DNA of 64,000 nucleotides from Nymphaea colorata (Eukaryota > Streptophyta > Magnoliopsida > Nymphaeales > Nymphaeaceae), in assembly GCF_008831285.2 (NCBI RefSeq), contig NC_045138.2, positions 17,703,934 to 17,767,933 of the forward strand, written 5' to 3'. How positions within the stretch are numbered: position 1 is the stretch's first letter; every line of letters begins with the position of its first letter. Position numbers and translations under genes: made by a program. Positions 48,148-61,839 of the stretch are shown piece after piece. Under the pieces are notes generated by a model. It saw only the letters and a program-made list of their open reading frames with translations. It did no database searches and was not told the DNA's origin.

Positions 48148-49569
48148 ATGGAATTCAATGAAGGTGACATCGTTGAGGTGTGGAGGAAAGACGAGTTGGC
48201 ATTTGGCTCTTGGTGGTCTGCAAAGATCATTTCAACATATGGTCATACATGCTGTGTCAGATATGAGCAACTGGTTAATAGCGATGGGAATAGGATTGTG
48301 AATGCTGTAGACGTTGAGGATCTGAGGCCATTGCAGGCTCCTTGTCTTGGGGGTGGAGGGAGTTTGATGGCTGGATATATGGTGGAAGTGTCTGATGGTC
48401 TTTGTTGGCGAGTAGTGGAAATTATCAACGTGCTTTCAAGAGAGTGGTTTCTTGTTAGATTTGGAAGCTCAGGTGAAGGCACAAAAATCCATAAATCAAA
48501 AATCCGGATTCCACAGATGTGGAATGACAGAAAATGGTCTTCTTTGGGGAAGGTACTTTCATTTTTCCCATCTTTGTTTTGTTTCTTTTTTTTTGGTCTT
48601 GCTTATGGCTGCTCTGTCCACAGTTCTCATATTTCTTTATCGATTTACACTTCTTCATTTGAGTGTGAAATTTAAGATGGATGCACATAGCTTCAGCCTT
48701 CATTTGTAAATGTAAAATACCCAACTAATTAATTTCTACCTTTTATAATGCAGGATGGCAGCATGAAATATTCAGACGGAAGAAGGATGCATATTGATGA
48801 AAAATATGTTATGGGATTCAAAACTCACTCAAGAAAAGGATCTATAAGTCAAGAATGTGTCGGCGATAATTTTGCTGGGGATATCATTAACCCACCCTCT
48901 AAGAAGTCAAAAAGAGTTCGAGGTTCTGTTCCTGAGCCTTGGCATGATAAGGCAAATGGCCATGCCTTGCATAAAAGGAAGATGAGAAGAACTGAAAGGG
49001 TGGGATCATGCAAAGGGCCTGTCCCAAATATGTTGCCTCCACTGCCTAAAAAGGTAGATGCTGTTTCTTTTGTGGAAACACATGTGGTTGAAAAACATTT
49101 GCATACTTCCCTTAATGGACAAACACCCGGTTCTTACATAATAAATGTAGCAAGGGAAGACTTGAATGGTTATTCTCCTTCCTCTTTTGCTGAACCTGTG
49201 AATGCTTCTGAAGAGAGTAGGTGTTCCTCTGTTGCTAGCTGTAGCAGTGATAATTTACTATGTCGTGCCTACAATAGATCGAGAATGGGCATTAGAAAAT
49301 CTGTAGAAAGTGACGATGAAAATGATGCTACATCTACTTGTGAGTCCCATACTGGGAAAAAATATTTGGGTGCTTCTAAGAAAGAACTAGCAGTAAACGT
49401 TCATGAGTTAGAGCTGGGTGCATATTGTTCTACATTGCGGGCATTTTATGCTTCTGGTCCCTTGAATTGGGATCAGGAAGCTATCCTGACAGATCTTCGC
49501 CTCTCCCTTAACATTTCAAATGATGAACATTTGTCTCAGCTCAGAAACATTTTAACTTCTCATTGTTGA
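48148..49569 (+). CDS. Agenet (plant Tudor-like) and ENT domain protein
   Basis: Two coding exons, 48148-48552 and 48754-49569, joined by a GT-AG intron in phase 0, encode 406 residues. Two Agenet/Tudor-like modules lie at about 3-62 (MEFNEGDIVEVWRKDE... GSWWSAKII) and 72-132 (GYMVEVSDGLCWRVVEI...WFLVRFG). Basic nuclear-localisation-like clusters KKSKR and KRKMRR lie at about 185 and 209. An ENT (EMSY N-terminal) domain ends the protein at about 351-406 (ELGAYCSTLRAFYASG...WDQEAILTDLRLSL). Agenet modules bind modified histone tails and ENT domains mediate dimerisation, so a nuclear chromatin reader is likely. The Agenet-first, ENT-last order matches a plant family distinct from EML proteins, where ENT comes first. 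ATG 48148 has good context (AACCATGG); the open frame upstream has only TTG. Confidence 0.9.
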
Positions 49570-49690
49570 CTAGATGATGGCTAGGGGTTGAGCATCAATT
49601 TTGCTTGTAAATTCTTTCCTTGCAATGGTGGAAAGTGCCATTGCAGCGATGATGTAAAAAGAAAAGGAAAAACTAGTGCTTGTGCTCTTC

Positions 49691-49696
49691 AATAAA
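49691..49696 (+). terminator. Polyadenylation signal of the Agenet-ENT gene
   Basis: AATAAA lies 122 bp after the stop codon in a T/A-rich 3'UTR. Confidence 0.6.
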
Positions 49697-50376
49697 ATTG
49701 TTCTCTAGTATCATTTCAAAAGTTTATGTTCTCTATTTACTATTCTTTTTTCTGGGTTTTGTTCTTTCATTATGTGACATTATATTTCTCTATTGTCTTG
49801 TGCCTCTCGTTCTTTCATCGCGTCTTTAAGCCTTCCTCAATTATTACATGGTGCTGATTGCACTAATGTGAATGAATATGAAAAGATTTGGTCTGTTTTA
49901 CTTCTATTCAGGACCCATGTAATATATTTCAAATCAAAGGGGTTATTTGTGTTGTTAACATTTACATCTGAACTATTTGCATTAAGGTTTTGGTAATCGG
50001 TCAGCTTAAACATCAGTTTGACTAAGATGGCAACACATTTCGTTGATTTTGGCCTTTGCCATCTGGAAGCTTTAATTAAAACAAATAATTGTCAAAAATC
50101 CACCTGCTCATGGTTGCTACGATCTTTTCATGGTGTAGCATTTGGATCTTCTGCGTGGTCCATCTCGACCAGAATTACACTGCACAAGCTGATGTATCAT
50201 TTTGGACATTGGTCCAATCAATATTAACACGAGGAACATGAAAGTACACTGATGACCATAAGGACTCTCTGTGCATGCGGCAGATGTGCAAAGAGAATGT
50301 TCTAAGAATATGTAAGCTTTGAGAATATAAATGTGCATATCTATGCATCAGTGTGTGTATTGGAAAACCACCCAAG

Positions 50377-50378
<2 letters not shown>

Positions 50379-50408
<30 letters not shown>
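50379..50408. repeat. (CT)n microsatellite
   Basis: A pure CT tract of 30 bp. Confidence 0.95.
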
Positions 50409-50411
<3 letters not shown>

Positions 50412-52173
50412 TCCACACACACAAACAACATATGCACCAAAAGAAAATTAAAACCGCTTGAATTTTTATTAGTTTCAGATAAGTGACTCTAACTGGTTCA
50501 TTGCTTAATTGAGTTTTTTCAAATATTTCTGCATATTCAACATGTGTATTAGATTCATGCATATCAATTTTTAGTTGGTCTTTCACTTGTGGGTCTTACA
50601 CAATTTTCGGTATCTTTGTGGCATAGTAGGAAAGGTTCTATGTTTAGCACACCACGTGGATGTGCAGCTGAACAGAAAGGGCATTGTTGATGTGGGGGAT
50701 ATCACACTTAGCTCTATTCCCTGCTCTTTCTGGTAAGTGGACTATATGTGGTTGTGCAACTTATTTAACAAGTTTTCGCTTTCTCCGCCAGGCTTTTATT
50801 CGTGATATTCAAATTTGTGTTGTGCAAGTTCAGATGGCATATCATAACCATAAGCAACAGAAACCAGCAATTACCAATTATTCTGGAAACTTGGACACTA
50901 TGATGATTGATGAATTCACGAAAGAGCCATAAAGAATAGTACTTGTTGATATTCATAATCTTTAAGCCAGTGCCTATGCTTCTTCATTGTTCACTTCTTA
51001 TACTGAACTGATTTCGTGGGGAATATTGATATCTTCTAATAGAATAATTGACCATGTTATTGATGTATCTGCTTCTCCTGCTAGTCAATGGTTGGCTTAT
51101 GTGTAGGTGCCTTAAAGTTGTTGTCCAACTTGTGGAGAAGCAGGCAGTGGTCGAGTCTCCCTGTTATTCCATGTTACAGCTTGAAGTCATCCATCACCCA
51201 TTCATATGAGTTGACTTTATGTTTTTTTTGCTATTTCATATACATGCTGGCCTCCATCATTGGGTATCTGTAGCTGTTGTCTCACAACAAAATTGATAGG
51301 CATCTTTCTTTCATGGGTGTTATTTGTTAGACGTTTCTCATGGGCAGCTTCTCTTGATATATATTTTTCTCCCTCTTTTCTTACTGCGCGGTGAGAGGAG
51401 TGGATCAATAGACATGCACCCATATCTCTGTGTTTGTAAATACCTTGCAGTTTTTCTATATGGAATGCTTGGATGGTGTGCCCCAAGTGTTATGTTCTCG
51501 CATGGTCCTTGCTCCAAAGCCATCTCTGATAAGTTTATAAGATAGTAAGCAATTCAATGGATGTAATTTTCAAAGGTTTTTAACAAATAACAATTAATCA
51601 TTTTTATTTTGTAATATGGAAGATCAAGGACATAAAAGATCAAATGCTCACGAACTCTGTGTCTCAAGAAGTAATAAATTTATTTTTGAAAGCGTGATCA
51701 GAGCTTGAATTTTAACAAGTTAGTTGTGTTGAATCTATCTATGTCACCAGATTAAGCAAAATCATCATAAATATCAGCAATATTTTAAAATATCATGATA
51801 TCATAGAATTTCTTTTCATTTTCATACGTATATTAAATGCATTTTTTATCAGTATTTTGTAAGAAATTAGAAATTGTTTTTTATAGGCTCAGTATGTGTT
51901 TTCATTTTTTGCTTTTAAAAACTATTTTTAATTATTATCAATTTTTAAAGTTAATAAACTAATAAAAATCAATAATTTCATAAATTTTAATTATTGTTTA
52001 TTTGTTTTCTTTAATTTCCTTTTTTGATTTTTCTCAAGAAAAAATTAAAGAACTTCAAAAAAATTTTCCAAGTACCCAAGAAAGGTAATTATGATAATAG
52101 GCGATATAATTGTCTTGTAGCTTGGGACCTTTGAGGCTCACCAAAAATTAGGGGAGACCCATCACTCTCTGAG

Positions 52174-52190
52174 CCTCTCTCTCTCTCTCT

Positions 52191-52224
<34 letters not shown>
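52174..52224. repeat. Compound (CT)n-(TA)n microsatellite
   Basis: A CT tract is followed by a TA tract. Confidence 0.95.
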
Positions 52225-52230
<6 letters not shown>

Positions 52231-55200
52231 CAAAAGCACACATATTTCTCTTTTAACTATGTGGATCAATATTGTTAAGTGCATTGATGCGAAGGTGAAG
52301 CAATGCAGTAGGCCTGTGAAACGACGCGTAGCGCAATGATGTATAATGATGCATAAACATCAGGATAAAAAAAATATCACGTTTATAATACTCAAAAAGA
52401 ATGTCGAAACTCAAAAGTAGAAAACATGAAAAACAAAATATATCGATATATAGTATGGTTGTCACCCCCATAGACTAATCCGGTGGAATCAATATATTAG
52501 CATGTGTTGAGGATCAAAGCCCTTTCCTAGATAAACGCGGTGGGTGTGGGCTTTGGTTCATGCTCAAGTGGTATACTCCTTTCATTCGCCCCAATGAAAA
52601 GATATTTAGAAGTCTTTTGCCCTGTGTATATGGCTTTTCTAGATATATAATTGACATATAACTCAGTTGTTGGATCCATTATTATTTAAAAATTAACTTC
52701 AAAAAAGTTAAGCAGCCATTAACATTTCCTTCACAAAAACCTTTTTTTTTAAGCTAATGCATGCATAGAGGGACTTAGCTACATGTTTATGTTTATGTAT
52801 GTTGAGCTTAGCTTAGCCTTATTGTTCTAAACCTTTTTTATTTTTTTTTATTTTTTCTTAAACCTTTTGTTTTCTTTTTTCTTTTTTTCATTCTAACCTT
52901 TTTTTTGACATGTTATATGTTTACTTAACATTTTATTTGTCCTTTGCCAATAAGGTGCATATGGGTTAACGTTTATTACTTTTGTTTTCAGAATTAATTT
53001 AAAAATTTATATTACTTTTGTAATTAAAAAATCTAAAAAATAAACAAATACAGACCTGTCCAAAAGATATGGCATGCTGTTGCTGCAAACTAATTTCACA
53101 GCAATATCAAAGAAATAAACCATTAAAATGTTTTAAAAAATATTTAAGCATTAAAAAACATTAAAACATAAAAAAGTGTTTGTGCCTGATGTGTGCTGAT
53201 GCTCCGCATCAGGCATGAACTGTGATACGCACGCATCTGGTGCTCTGCCATCACCTCCATGATGCGATGTGCTTATGGGGATGATGCGCTATATGCACAC
53301 CCATCACCATGTGATGCGTGCACATCTAATAACATTGGCCTGGATTACATAAGAAACAGGTGATTAAATTGGAAAAAGGTCCCATCCAAACTGAAGCGGG
53401 TTTTTGTTATCCTCCTAAACTTGAGCAATTTTTGTAGAAAGTTTATGTTTGTGTGCGTACACACTTGAGCTTAACATACATTAGTTAGATATTCTAGTTA
53501 GCCTTTTGGACTTCCTAATAATGATACAATTTTCTGGAATTTGATCCTGCACTTTTTGAATATCTTGATTATTAAGTTATTAACTAAGGTGTCTTTTGGT
53601 GGGTGTATATCCATGTTGCCCTTGCTTGAATAACTTGTATCGCTACCTTATTCATATTTTATAAGTCCTTTGGATATGCTTTATTCAAATCCTTATCCTT
53701 TTACAAGGAGGATTACATGTTTTGGAACATATACTTTATCTTTCTTTGGGTCATAACATATTTTCTGTGCAGTGTGCACAGGTTTTTTGCATCTTTAATT
53801 GCTAGCAATTGTGCACAACTACAAACTTATATAGGCATACATGCAAGTAGCTGATTGGCCATTGTAATTCTGTGAATCTGCGTGTGTCTCCCTCTATATA
53901 TAATAGTGTTAGCATTTTTATGCTATTGCTTATTTGCTCATAAATAGGTTTTCTGTTTGTTCAATTTTTATTCTTTTTAAAACACTTATGCTTTACAGTT
54001 TCTTCCTTGCTTCAACTCTGGGTGTTGCAGATCACCATGTCTCAATGGTTTTGACAAATAGTTGGCAATGCATGTCTCTTCAAAAGATTCTGATAATCAT
54101 GAGTGATTGGAAAAATATACTACTCAACACTCCTGCCATGGGTCTCAATTTTGAGTCCTTGCATTTGCAGTTTTTTACCAATAAAGAATTAACAAGTTAA
54201 TCCATGTTATTTGTGTTTGTGAGTTACTACTGCCCAACTTTCTGAGCACATTTTTTATAAGATCCACATACTTTTTTTCCAGTTCTGCTATGTCATTGTA
54301 CTTTGCTTGGAGACATAAGCTTGGTGTTTGATAAATTTTAGTTTTTGAAGGACTTATAACAGGCATTTATTGGCATAAATGTCAGTAGTGATAGGTTTTA
54401 GTTTTTTAAGGCATTATGACAAGCATTTATTGATAAATGTCTGTGGTATGAAGAAAAATATAAAGAAGTGATTTGTCCAAAATATATCCATGCCTGTCCT
54501 CTCGTATGTCATGTTAATGAAACAATGCTTGATTAAAGTGGGAAATCCTCACGGCCAAACATTGACATTTGATTGCACCATGTTAGAGCATACCGTATGT
54601 TTTGACTTCACACATTGATGAAGTAGTATACAGAACATTATAAGATCACAAACCAAATATAGATGTGTACATAGTATCGGATATATAATTCACAATGTAT
54701 TTGAAATGGCAATTGTTGTTGGAGGTTTGGTGTTGACTACGTCAAATTATACATGTACTCTGAACAGGTATAACTTGGTCCAAATACGTCCTCCCTTCAT
54801 TAGGCTTTGTTTTGACTCTCTAGTCTGGATGAGGAGATGACACTAATGGTTTACATTTTATAACATGGAGTTAACATTTTATTTTTTTTCTTTTCCATGT
54901 TTTCCTTCACAAATGATAACATTAGGATTTATATCATCGTTGTAAAAGGCATACTGTATTGCGTATTGGTCAGGCTGACATATATGCCATATTGTAACGT
55001 ATCGTAAATCTTAAAATTATCTTTTAATTTATAAAAAATAGAAGAATGGAGAAAAATTGATCAAAATTCAGAAAAATAATGACAAATGTGTTCTATATAA
55101 AAAACTGATCACACAAGATTCACCATTCATGAGCCATAATATGTTAACAAGTAACAACACATTCAAAATAACTTAATAAGTATAAAGCGTGTTCACATCA

Positions 55201-58200
55201 CAACATATAATTCTTTTCTGCCAAAATAATAACTGAAAATATGTTTGTGAATATCATGAATCCATGTTGATCATTAATCAATACATATCGGTCTCCACAC
55301 ATAAATCTTCCTTCAAACTGGCTGTATTCTCTTTCAATTTGATTATCACTCATTTGAGCAAGTTCTCTCAAAAACCTACAAAGGCTCCCCCTCCAAAGCT
55401 CTAGAAGTGTTTGAAATGTGGGAGGGCAGCAAGTTGTAAAACAAAAAATTAGACAAAATGAAAAAAAAATGCCCTAGCCCCATATCATAAGTTAAGGGGT
55501 GTATCGGCCGTATTGTCTGACACGGCAGCCATATCGTAAGTTTTGGTCAACACATCACCGATATACTTAAGAAGAGTATATTGGTGGTGTATTGTATAGG
55601 TTTCTTTAACCTATATGATACATGTCGTATGACACGGGCCTGTGTGGTACAATATGGATAACACTGATTTATATCCCCTTTTTTCATGAAATATTGTATT
55701 AGCATCTGTTACTGTCATACTTTGATTGCAACAGAATATAGTGAACTGGTATGCAAGTTAACAAGGTCATGAAGCAAGTGCTTTATTCATAGGAGCTTGA
55801 TAGCATTAGACTTTCTCCATAAGTATAGGTGGGAGATGTAGTTTTTGGCTTGTTGCTTTCCTGGAAATAGTTATATCTAGACAGATTGTTGAAAGCTTAT
55901 CTCCCCAGTTAAATCAGCATTTGACCATTGAAAAAGAGAAATATATGATTATATGCTGATGACATCATCTACTAAATGCAAGTTTTTGATGCTTCTGGTT
56001 GAAGTCATTTGCAATTAGCTGAGCCTTATATCTTTCATTATCCCATCAAAAATTTTTGCTTGACTTGTGTTTCATATATGGTTCTTTCCAACGAGTTTTC
56101 TTCGAGCTGTTGTGCCTGTCACTGAAAAGCGACACTGGTGAAAACAAAAACCAGGACTGGACTCAAGTATTCTTTGACATGTTTTCTCTGATTGGATCCC
56201 TCCAATCGGAATCGCTGGGAGATAGTCTCATGACCTTTTCTGATTGGATCCTTTCTGCAGGAAGAAGTTGTCCTCTTTTCTATTTTTTTGGTTACTTATT
56301 TTTCCCAATACATTTTTAGCCTTTAGGTGTGCTTGCTCCATCTGGACAGTAATTTTACTTTTGTGTCCGTTTATCTATGTATGTGTTACTTGCATAAGAT
56401 GAATGGATTTCCTCACATTCTAGAAAATTTGGACATTCTTTTCCATTTATCCTGTGCTGTTGTCTTCCTCTCCAGTTCGCTAATAATGATGTAATGAGGT
56501 GGATTATCTACTTTGTTTGACTTCCTCATAATCAGTTGAACCTTTGACCATCTCCAAACTTCATTCTTCTTGAAGCAGTCTTTTTTGTTAAACATATTTA
56601 ATGAGATCCATGTTCTCTCGGCCCTTTTTCTTTCTGCTTGAGCCTTCTGGATCAGTTTTTGCTCTGTTATTCTCCTTTTTGTTTCTGATGCTGATATCCT
56701 TGTAATTGCAAGTAGATAGACAATTAATGATCTTGCCATAAACCAAATTCAGGGTAAATATATATCCTCAATTTACTATACGCATGTTGTGTGCCTGCTA
56801 ACCTTTGGCAATGAATCCCTCTAGTATTTTACTTCTATTCATGTATGCTAAAAGCACTATGCTGTTACTTCTTACTGTTGAGGTTCTGACAGAAACTTTC
56901 TTTACTCCATTATTTACCCATGTTCCTCAGATTTCTAAACGCACCGTTAAGATTTCTAAATGCACCATTATTTATCACGAGGACATGGGAATTCAGTGTC
57001 CTCGCCTCATGTCTACTACCACTGAAGCATCCGGTGCACGTGTAGCTGGAGCTAAAATTTATAACCAATAGCCAAGCTTCTGTTCAAATCCTCGATACGA
57101 TAGCATACTTTTAGGTAGCATAAAAACCTTCAGTTTAATATTTGCAGGTGGACGTTTCAAGTCTGTAATATGCAGTTGCCATATATTGGAAAAAGGCCTT
57201 GTTTGGATCCTGGGAACTTGTAACAGAATGGGTTCTACCTTTATGGTGGTATTGATAATGACACAACGAGTTTTTCGATCTTGGCAACATCAAATTGTTT
57301 ATAAGCTTCAAACAAGTTCTCACCTTCTCCTGTTTATTTTTTATATGCAGAGTGGAAGGAGTGGCTGAACAACTTGCTCTATTTTGGAAAGCAAGCACTG
57401 GTCATTTTTTCTACATGTTCTGAATGGTGGTTATTTTGCTCCTTGAATCTTTTTTTTGTAATCTCTTGAGGTGCAGTCTCTTTTTCTGGCAAGAATTTTT
57501 CTTTCCAATAGTCATTCTCTGCAAAAAATTGATTCAGAACTTCATGGATAACGTGGTATAAGGTGGCCCATCGAAATGGCATCAACAGATGCATGGTATG
57601 GGAGAACACATTGTTCAAGAATCTGAATTCCGAATTATACTGATTTCTGAACGAGGAAACGGGGTAGATGGCTGTGCATATAACATTTAAAGCAGAGTCT
57701 TTCCTACATTCAAGTATGTTCGATGTAACACTCTGTGGAAGTATTTCACAGACGTGGCCCGCTGCCTACCACGGATCATTAGCCGACAGCAGTTCCTGTC
57801 AACTTGGCATTGTCGTGTGCTCGACACGGTGGTCAATTTTGCAAGCAGCAAAATCCGAAAGACGCACAATCACACAGTGATAATCTCGTTCTGCGGCGTC
57901 CGTTGATCATCTTGCTGGAGTGCGCTGATGGAGAAAGCAATGACATCACCGTCTGCATCGCCTTTTTTTTTTGTTTTTGCTTTTAACCGGTGGCTGTCAA
58001 AAAGTCCTTTTGGAACAGAATATATATCAGATTGTTGTATCAAACCATTTTGTGATTAATTGATTTTTGATTTCGTATTCTGATATGAGCCTCCAACTAC
58101 ATTTTCTAGTTTGTAATAGCTTCAGAAATACACGAATGGAATTTCATACAATGGCTGAAACATTTTTCTTTCCAATGTCTTTACAAGTAAAATGGAAAGG

Positions 58201-58271
58201 AGGGCATCGTCAACGGGCAACTTCTCTGAGGTGAGGAAAAAATGGAAATCCTATAACGTGTTCAAGTATCT

Positions 58272-61200
58272 TCAAAGTATCCAGCATCTGCAACCTTGTG
58301 AATCTTGGGGCCCTTCAAACCAACGGTCCCAAGCTGGGTTCGCAGGTCCAACTGTTCTGCATGACATGATCAACAAACAAGTCAGTAGGACGTTCTGAGG
58401 CTGGAGGGGAGAAAATGATAAAAGGCCGCAGAGCAACATTCTTACATAGGGAGAAAAGGGTCTGGTTTCGCTTTTACGTAAAGCAGCAACCTGAAGAGAA
58501 AAAAACAACTATACGTTTTAGGAGATATGAGGATTGTAGATGTACATGTGAAAAAAGCACAAAGGATACGTACTCTTGACATGCGATGGAAACTTTATCC
58601 GTCTTAGCTAGCTCTTCCATTTCTTTCTGAAGAAGAAAAACCGGCAGTAAGCTAACTTTCAACATTTGAAACAAAAGAGTACGAATAATTCTAGAGCATT
58701 GTCCAACAGCGGGAATTGACAAGCACTAGTTCTCGAGTACAATGACCGATCGATTGCATATTGTTCAACAGAAGGGATTGAGAAGAAACCGTGAGGAACA
58801 ACATCAAGTGAACAACAAAATTTGACCCTTGCAATTGTTAATTGTGGAATAATATGGGGGCAAAATGTGCAGCTTAAATCACGCTGGTAATGAATTTCCA
58901 AGCGGCAGCTTCACTGAATCACACGAAATGCAAATAAAGCACGTCCAGACAAGGTGTAGATCCTTCATTGTGCAATACCATGATCGAAATAATTTAACTT
59001 AACCGCCCCTTTTCCAAAGAAAAATGGTAATTGGTAAGTTAACGTGCTCAGCTGTATGTGGTCCATTATCATAGAAGTGCATGTACCGAATACCGATGTT
59101 TACAGATGACAATAATGTCATTTGAGTCAATCATAAAAGTGCAAGTATTGATGTTTATAAATCACAACAATGCTATCTGAGTAGCATTCAGATGAAATAT
59201 GAATATCCTAGGTAACATGGAAGACCTCATACCGATGTTTGCAAGTCACAACAATGTCCCTCCTGTACTGCTATCGAGCATCCCTGGTACAGATGAGTCT
59301 CAAATTGAAGACCATTTTATCCACGTCACAAATCACCCAAATGAAGTCTATATCAGGCATAATGGTTAGCCAAATATATACGTCCAACACCATTATTTGC
59401 ATGCTGGTATTTTTACTAATTCGATTTCCAAGAATCTCCATTTAGGAATTTCTTAGCAGAGTATACTCAAAGAAAGAGATCTGCATGACTAAAAATTGCC
59501 CATGTGATGATGGAGGGAGAAACAAATATATAAACTTTACATGACATAAATGTGAAAAATCCTATCTGAAAAGGCAAAATATCTTATAAACAGATCATGC
59601 ATAACAAAGCCACTGATATTCTACTGCATCTTTGCAAACCCTGCCAAATCTCACTGTAACAAAAGGATTGTCATCATATGCATGTGCGCTCCTATGTCTT
59701 ATGAACACCTCATGTAATCTATAAAAGACAGCACAGTTCTACATCTTCAAACAACTGCAGGCAACACGCACTATATGCAGCTTTAACCATTATCTATGGG
59801 CTGTTTCATAGCTCCAGCTTAAAAATCAGGTCCTTCATCCTAAACTTGTATCAGGGTCATAAGCTTGCAGAAATTAAACGTTGGACATGGTTCACACAAA
59901 TACCTGAAGGACTCTAATGGCTCATGCACTTCTCTGGAGAACTTTTCAACATCAATTACTGAGTTTCATGTCATTTACTAATTCACTTTCATTTCTTTAT
60001 CACAGACAACATCCTTCCTCCATGCCTCACAAGTGTCACACTCCACATTTCTATTAGTGTTCTCTTGCTTATACTCTACACATTATTTTCCATAACTAAT
60101 TTTTGACTCTGGTTGTGTGCTGAACTGTTATCCTTTATATGTTAGTGGACCTGGGATCTACCTAGAAGAGTTAGTCATATGCAACAGTGCGGTGAAGCAA
60201 CACATTACCGTGGAGGAAAGTGAACTTAATGGGTTGAATTTAAGGGGAAAAAGTGAACATAATCATGAACATAGAAATTCACTGGCCATGATTCTCAAAC
60301 AATATTTTTTGCTCGAGTGAATTTTGCACAGCACAAGCTTCTTCATCAATTTTGCATCTGGTGCAGCACCAAAAATAGACAGAATTCCTAAGAACACATG
60401 CTTTCATTGTCATCTAAAATGATCTAAAAAAGAAGTGATTCACGCTAATATGCACTTTAGATGCCTGAATCTCTAAGTCAGATAAAATGGCAATATCTAC
60501 CAAAATTGCATGTGTCACCATGTTTCCAAAAGCAGAAATGCACTAATGGATGAATTTTATTCCAGCCGCTTGTTCACACATGCACGCATATAGGTCTATT
60601 CATGGATTCATCATCTTGCAGACTGTGATTTCTACAGATCAACCATTCTCAAGTCTCATACATGAAGAATAGCTCCATTAACCATTATCCATTCTGTGGA
60701 TAATAACCTAATGAAATAACAAGTCGTCGGTGACTACTTCTCATAAATATCTAACAACTATCAGTTGCATCTCATATTCTCTACATGTATACATGAGCAT
60801 CCTCATGCACACATTTATAGGTTCTTTTGTTCATTGCCTAATGTAGTTCAGGCTACCTGCAGGAAGCTACTTATGTAGCTGAATTTATTCTGGTTATGGA
60901 TAAAACCTGGAGAACTTTCTAATTAATATTGGGGTAGTGGGGAAAGAAACACCTAAATTGTCTTGCTTGTAATGATGGAGGCAACTCTAACGTCATAAAT
61001 AGATCATATCAAAGTTTCTTTATTAGAAATTTTCAGGCCTTGACATAATCCTATCTATTTCAGTGTAAGAAAGGTGTTTCCAAAGACCATGCACTCACAT
61101 TCACTAAAAAGTTCTTTGGAAACTAGAACTTCACAAACTCACAAAAATCTATTATATGGTATCTCTCTAACTATGCTGACCAACCCTTCATGTAGCAATG

Positions 61201-61831
61201 CTACCAATCTACGAATAGTAAGAGAATGTAGTTTCTAATTGGTTATTTGAACAATTGATTACTGGTCAAAATGAAACTTGTCCGTCTGATATGATAAGTG
61301 GACCTGTTAAATTGCAACCAATGGAAACTTAAATTTTATACATTCTACTGAAAAGAAAAGAAAAGAAAAGAAAAGCTTGAAGCTCCTTCTATCGCATCAG
61401 GCCTAGTGAAGCTGAAGAGTCATCTTCGTCTCGTTGAATCTTGATTGCAGAGCAATCATACGCTCACATTGCAGTCAACATATTAAAACCGGGATCTAAC
61501 CAACATTTCATTTAGACACAATTCTTTATGTAAAATTTTTCCAATATTTCGTGGTCTAGCAACGATTTAACCTAAAGCTGCGACCCTTCATCTTCAATCT
61601 GTATCCCCAAAAAGAAAGGACGCGGGCACACAGGAATTCAAAGTGAGTGTGAAAAACAAGAAGCAAAAGATGGATCCAACCTAAGACACAAGACTAAAAA
61701 CTAACCTCGAGAAACCGCGCCTCTTGCTCCAGCCTCTTCAACTCGGCTTGAATCCGGTGCCTCCCCCGTGCATCCGCCACCTCGAGTAAAGCTGAAGCTT
61801 CTACCCGCAACTCAACATCTGCTGTCTGCAT
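58272..61831 (-). CDS. GG1: Heterotrimeric G-protein gamma subunit, type A
   Basis: Four exons on the minus strand: 61831-61706, 58626-58574, 58490-58446 and 58356-58272. All introns are GT-AG and all phases agree. They encode 102 residues, close to Arabidopsis AGG1/AGG2. The N-terminal half (HRIQAELKRLEQEARFLE / KEMEELAKTDKVSIACQE) is the coiled coil that binds G-beta. It is followed by ELLLYVKAKPDPFLP, the conserved DPLLP-type motif, then NPAWDRWFEGP and a C-terminal CRCWIL. The last four, CWIL, form a CaaX box; with Leu last, geranylgeranylation and plasma-membrane anchoring are expected, and the upstream Cys may be acylated. Gamma pairs with G-beta in hormone, defence and architecture signalling. 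Intron 1 is 3,079 bp and exon 3 only 45 bp, which automatic predictors often miss. No truncation is seen. Confidence 0.95.
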
Positions 61832-61839
61832 CTCCCAAC

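Larger units (their letters stand above)
49750..58200. other. Long intergenic region, no supported gene
   Basis: I find no exon with a recognisable domain. Contents include CT and TA microsatellites, a patch at 52280-53335 enriched in GATGCG/GATGCA words, an imperfect 65-70-bp tandem repeat at about 54325-54440 (GGCATTTATTGGCATAAATGTC), and a diffuse repeat at 54950-55680 with GTATCGGCCGTATTG/ATATCGTA words typical of old elements. Frames at 56056-56319, 56739-56413 (minus) and 57804-57986 are open but unassigned. Confidence 0.5.
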
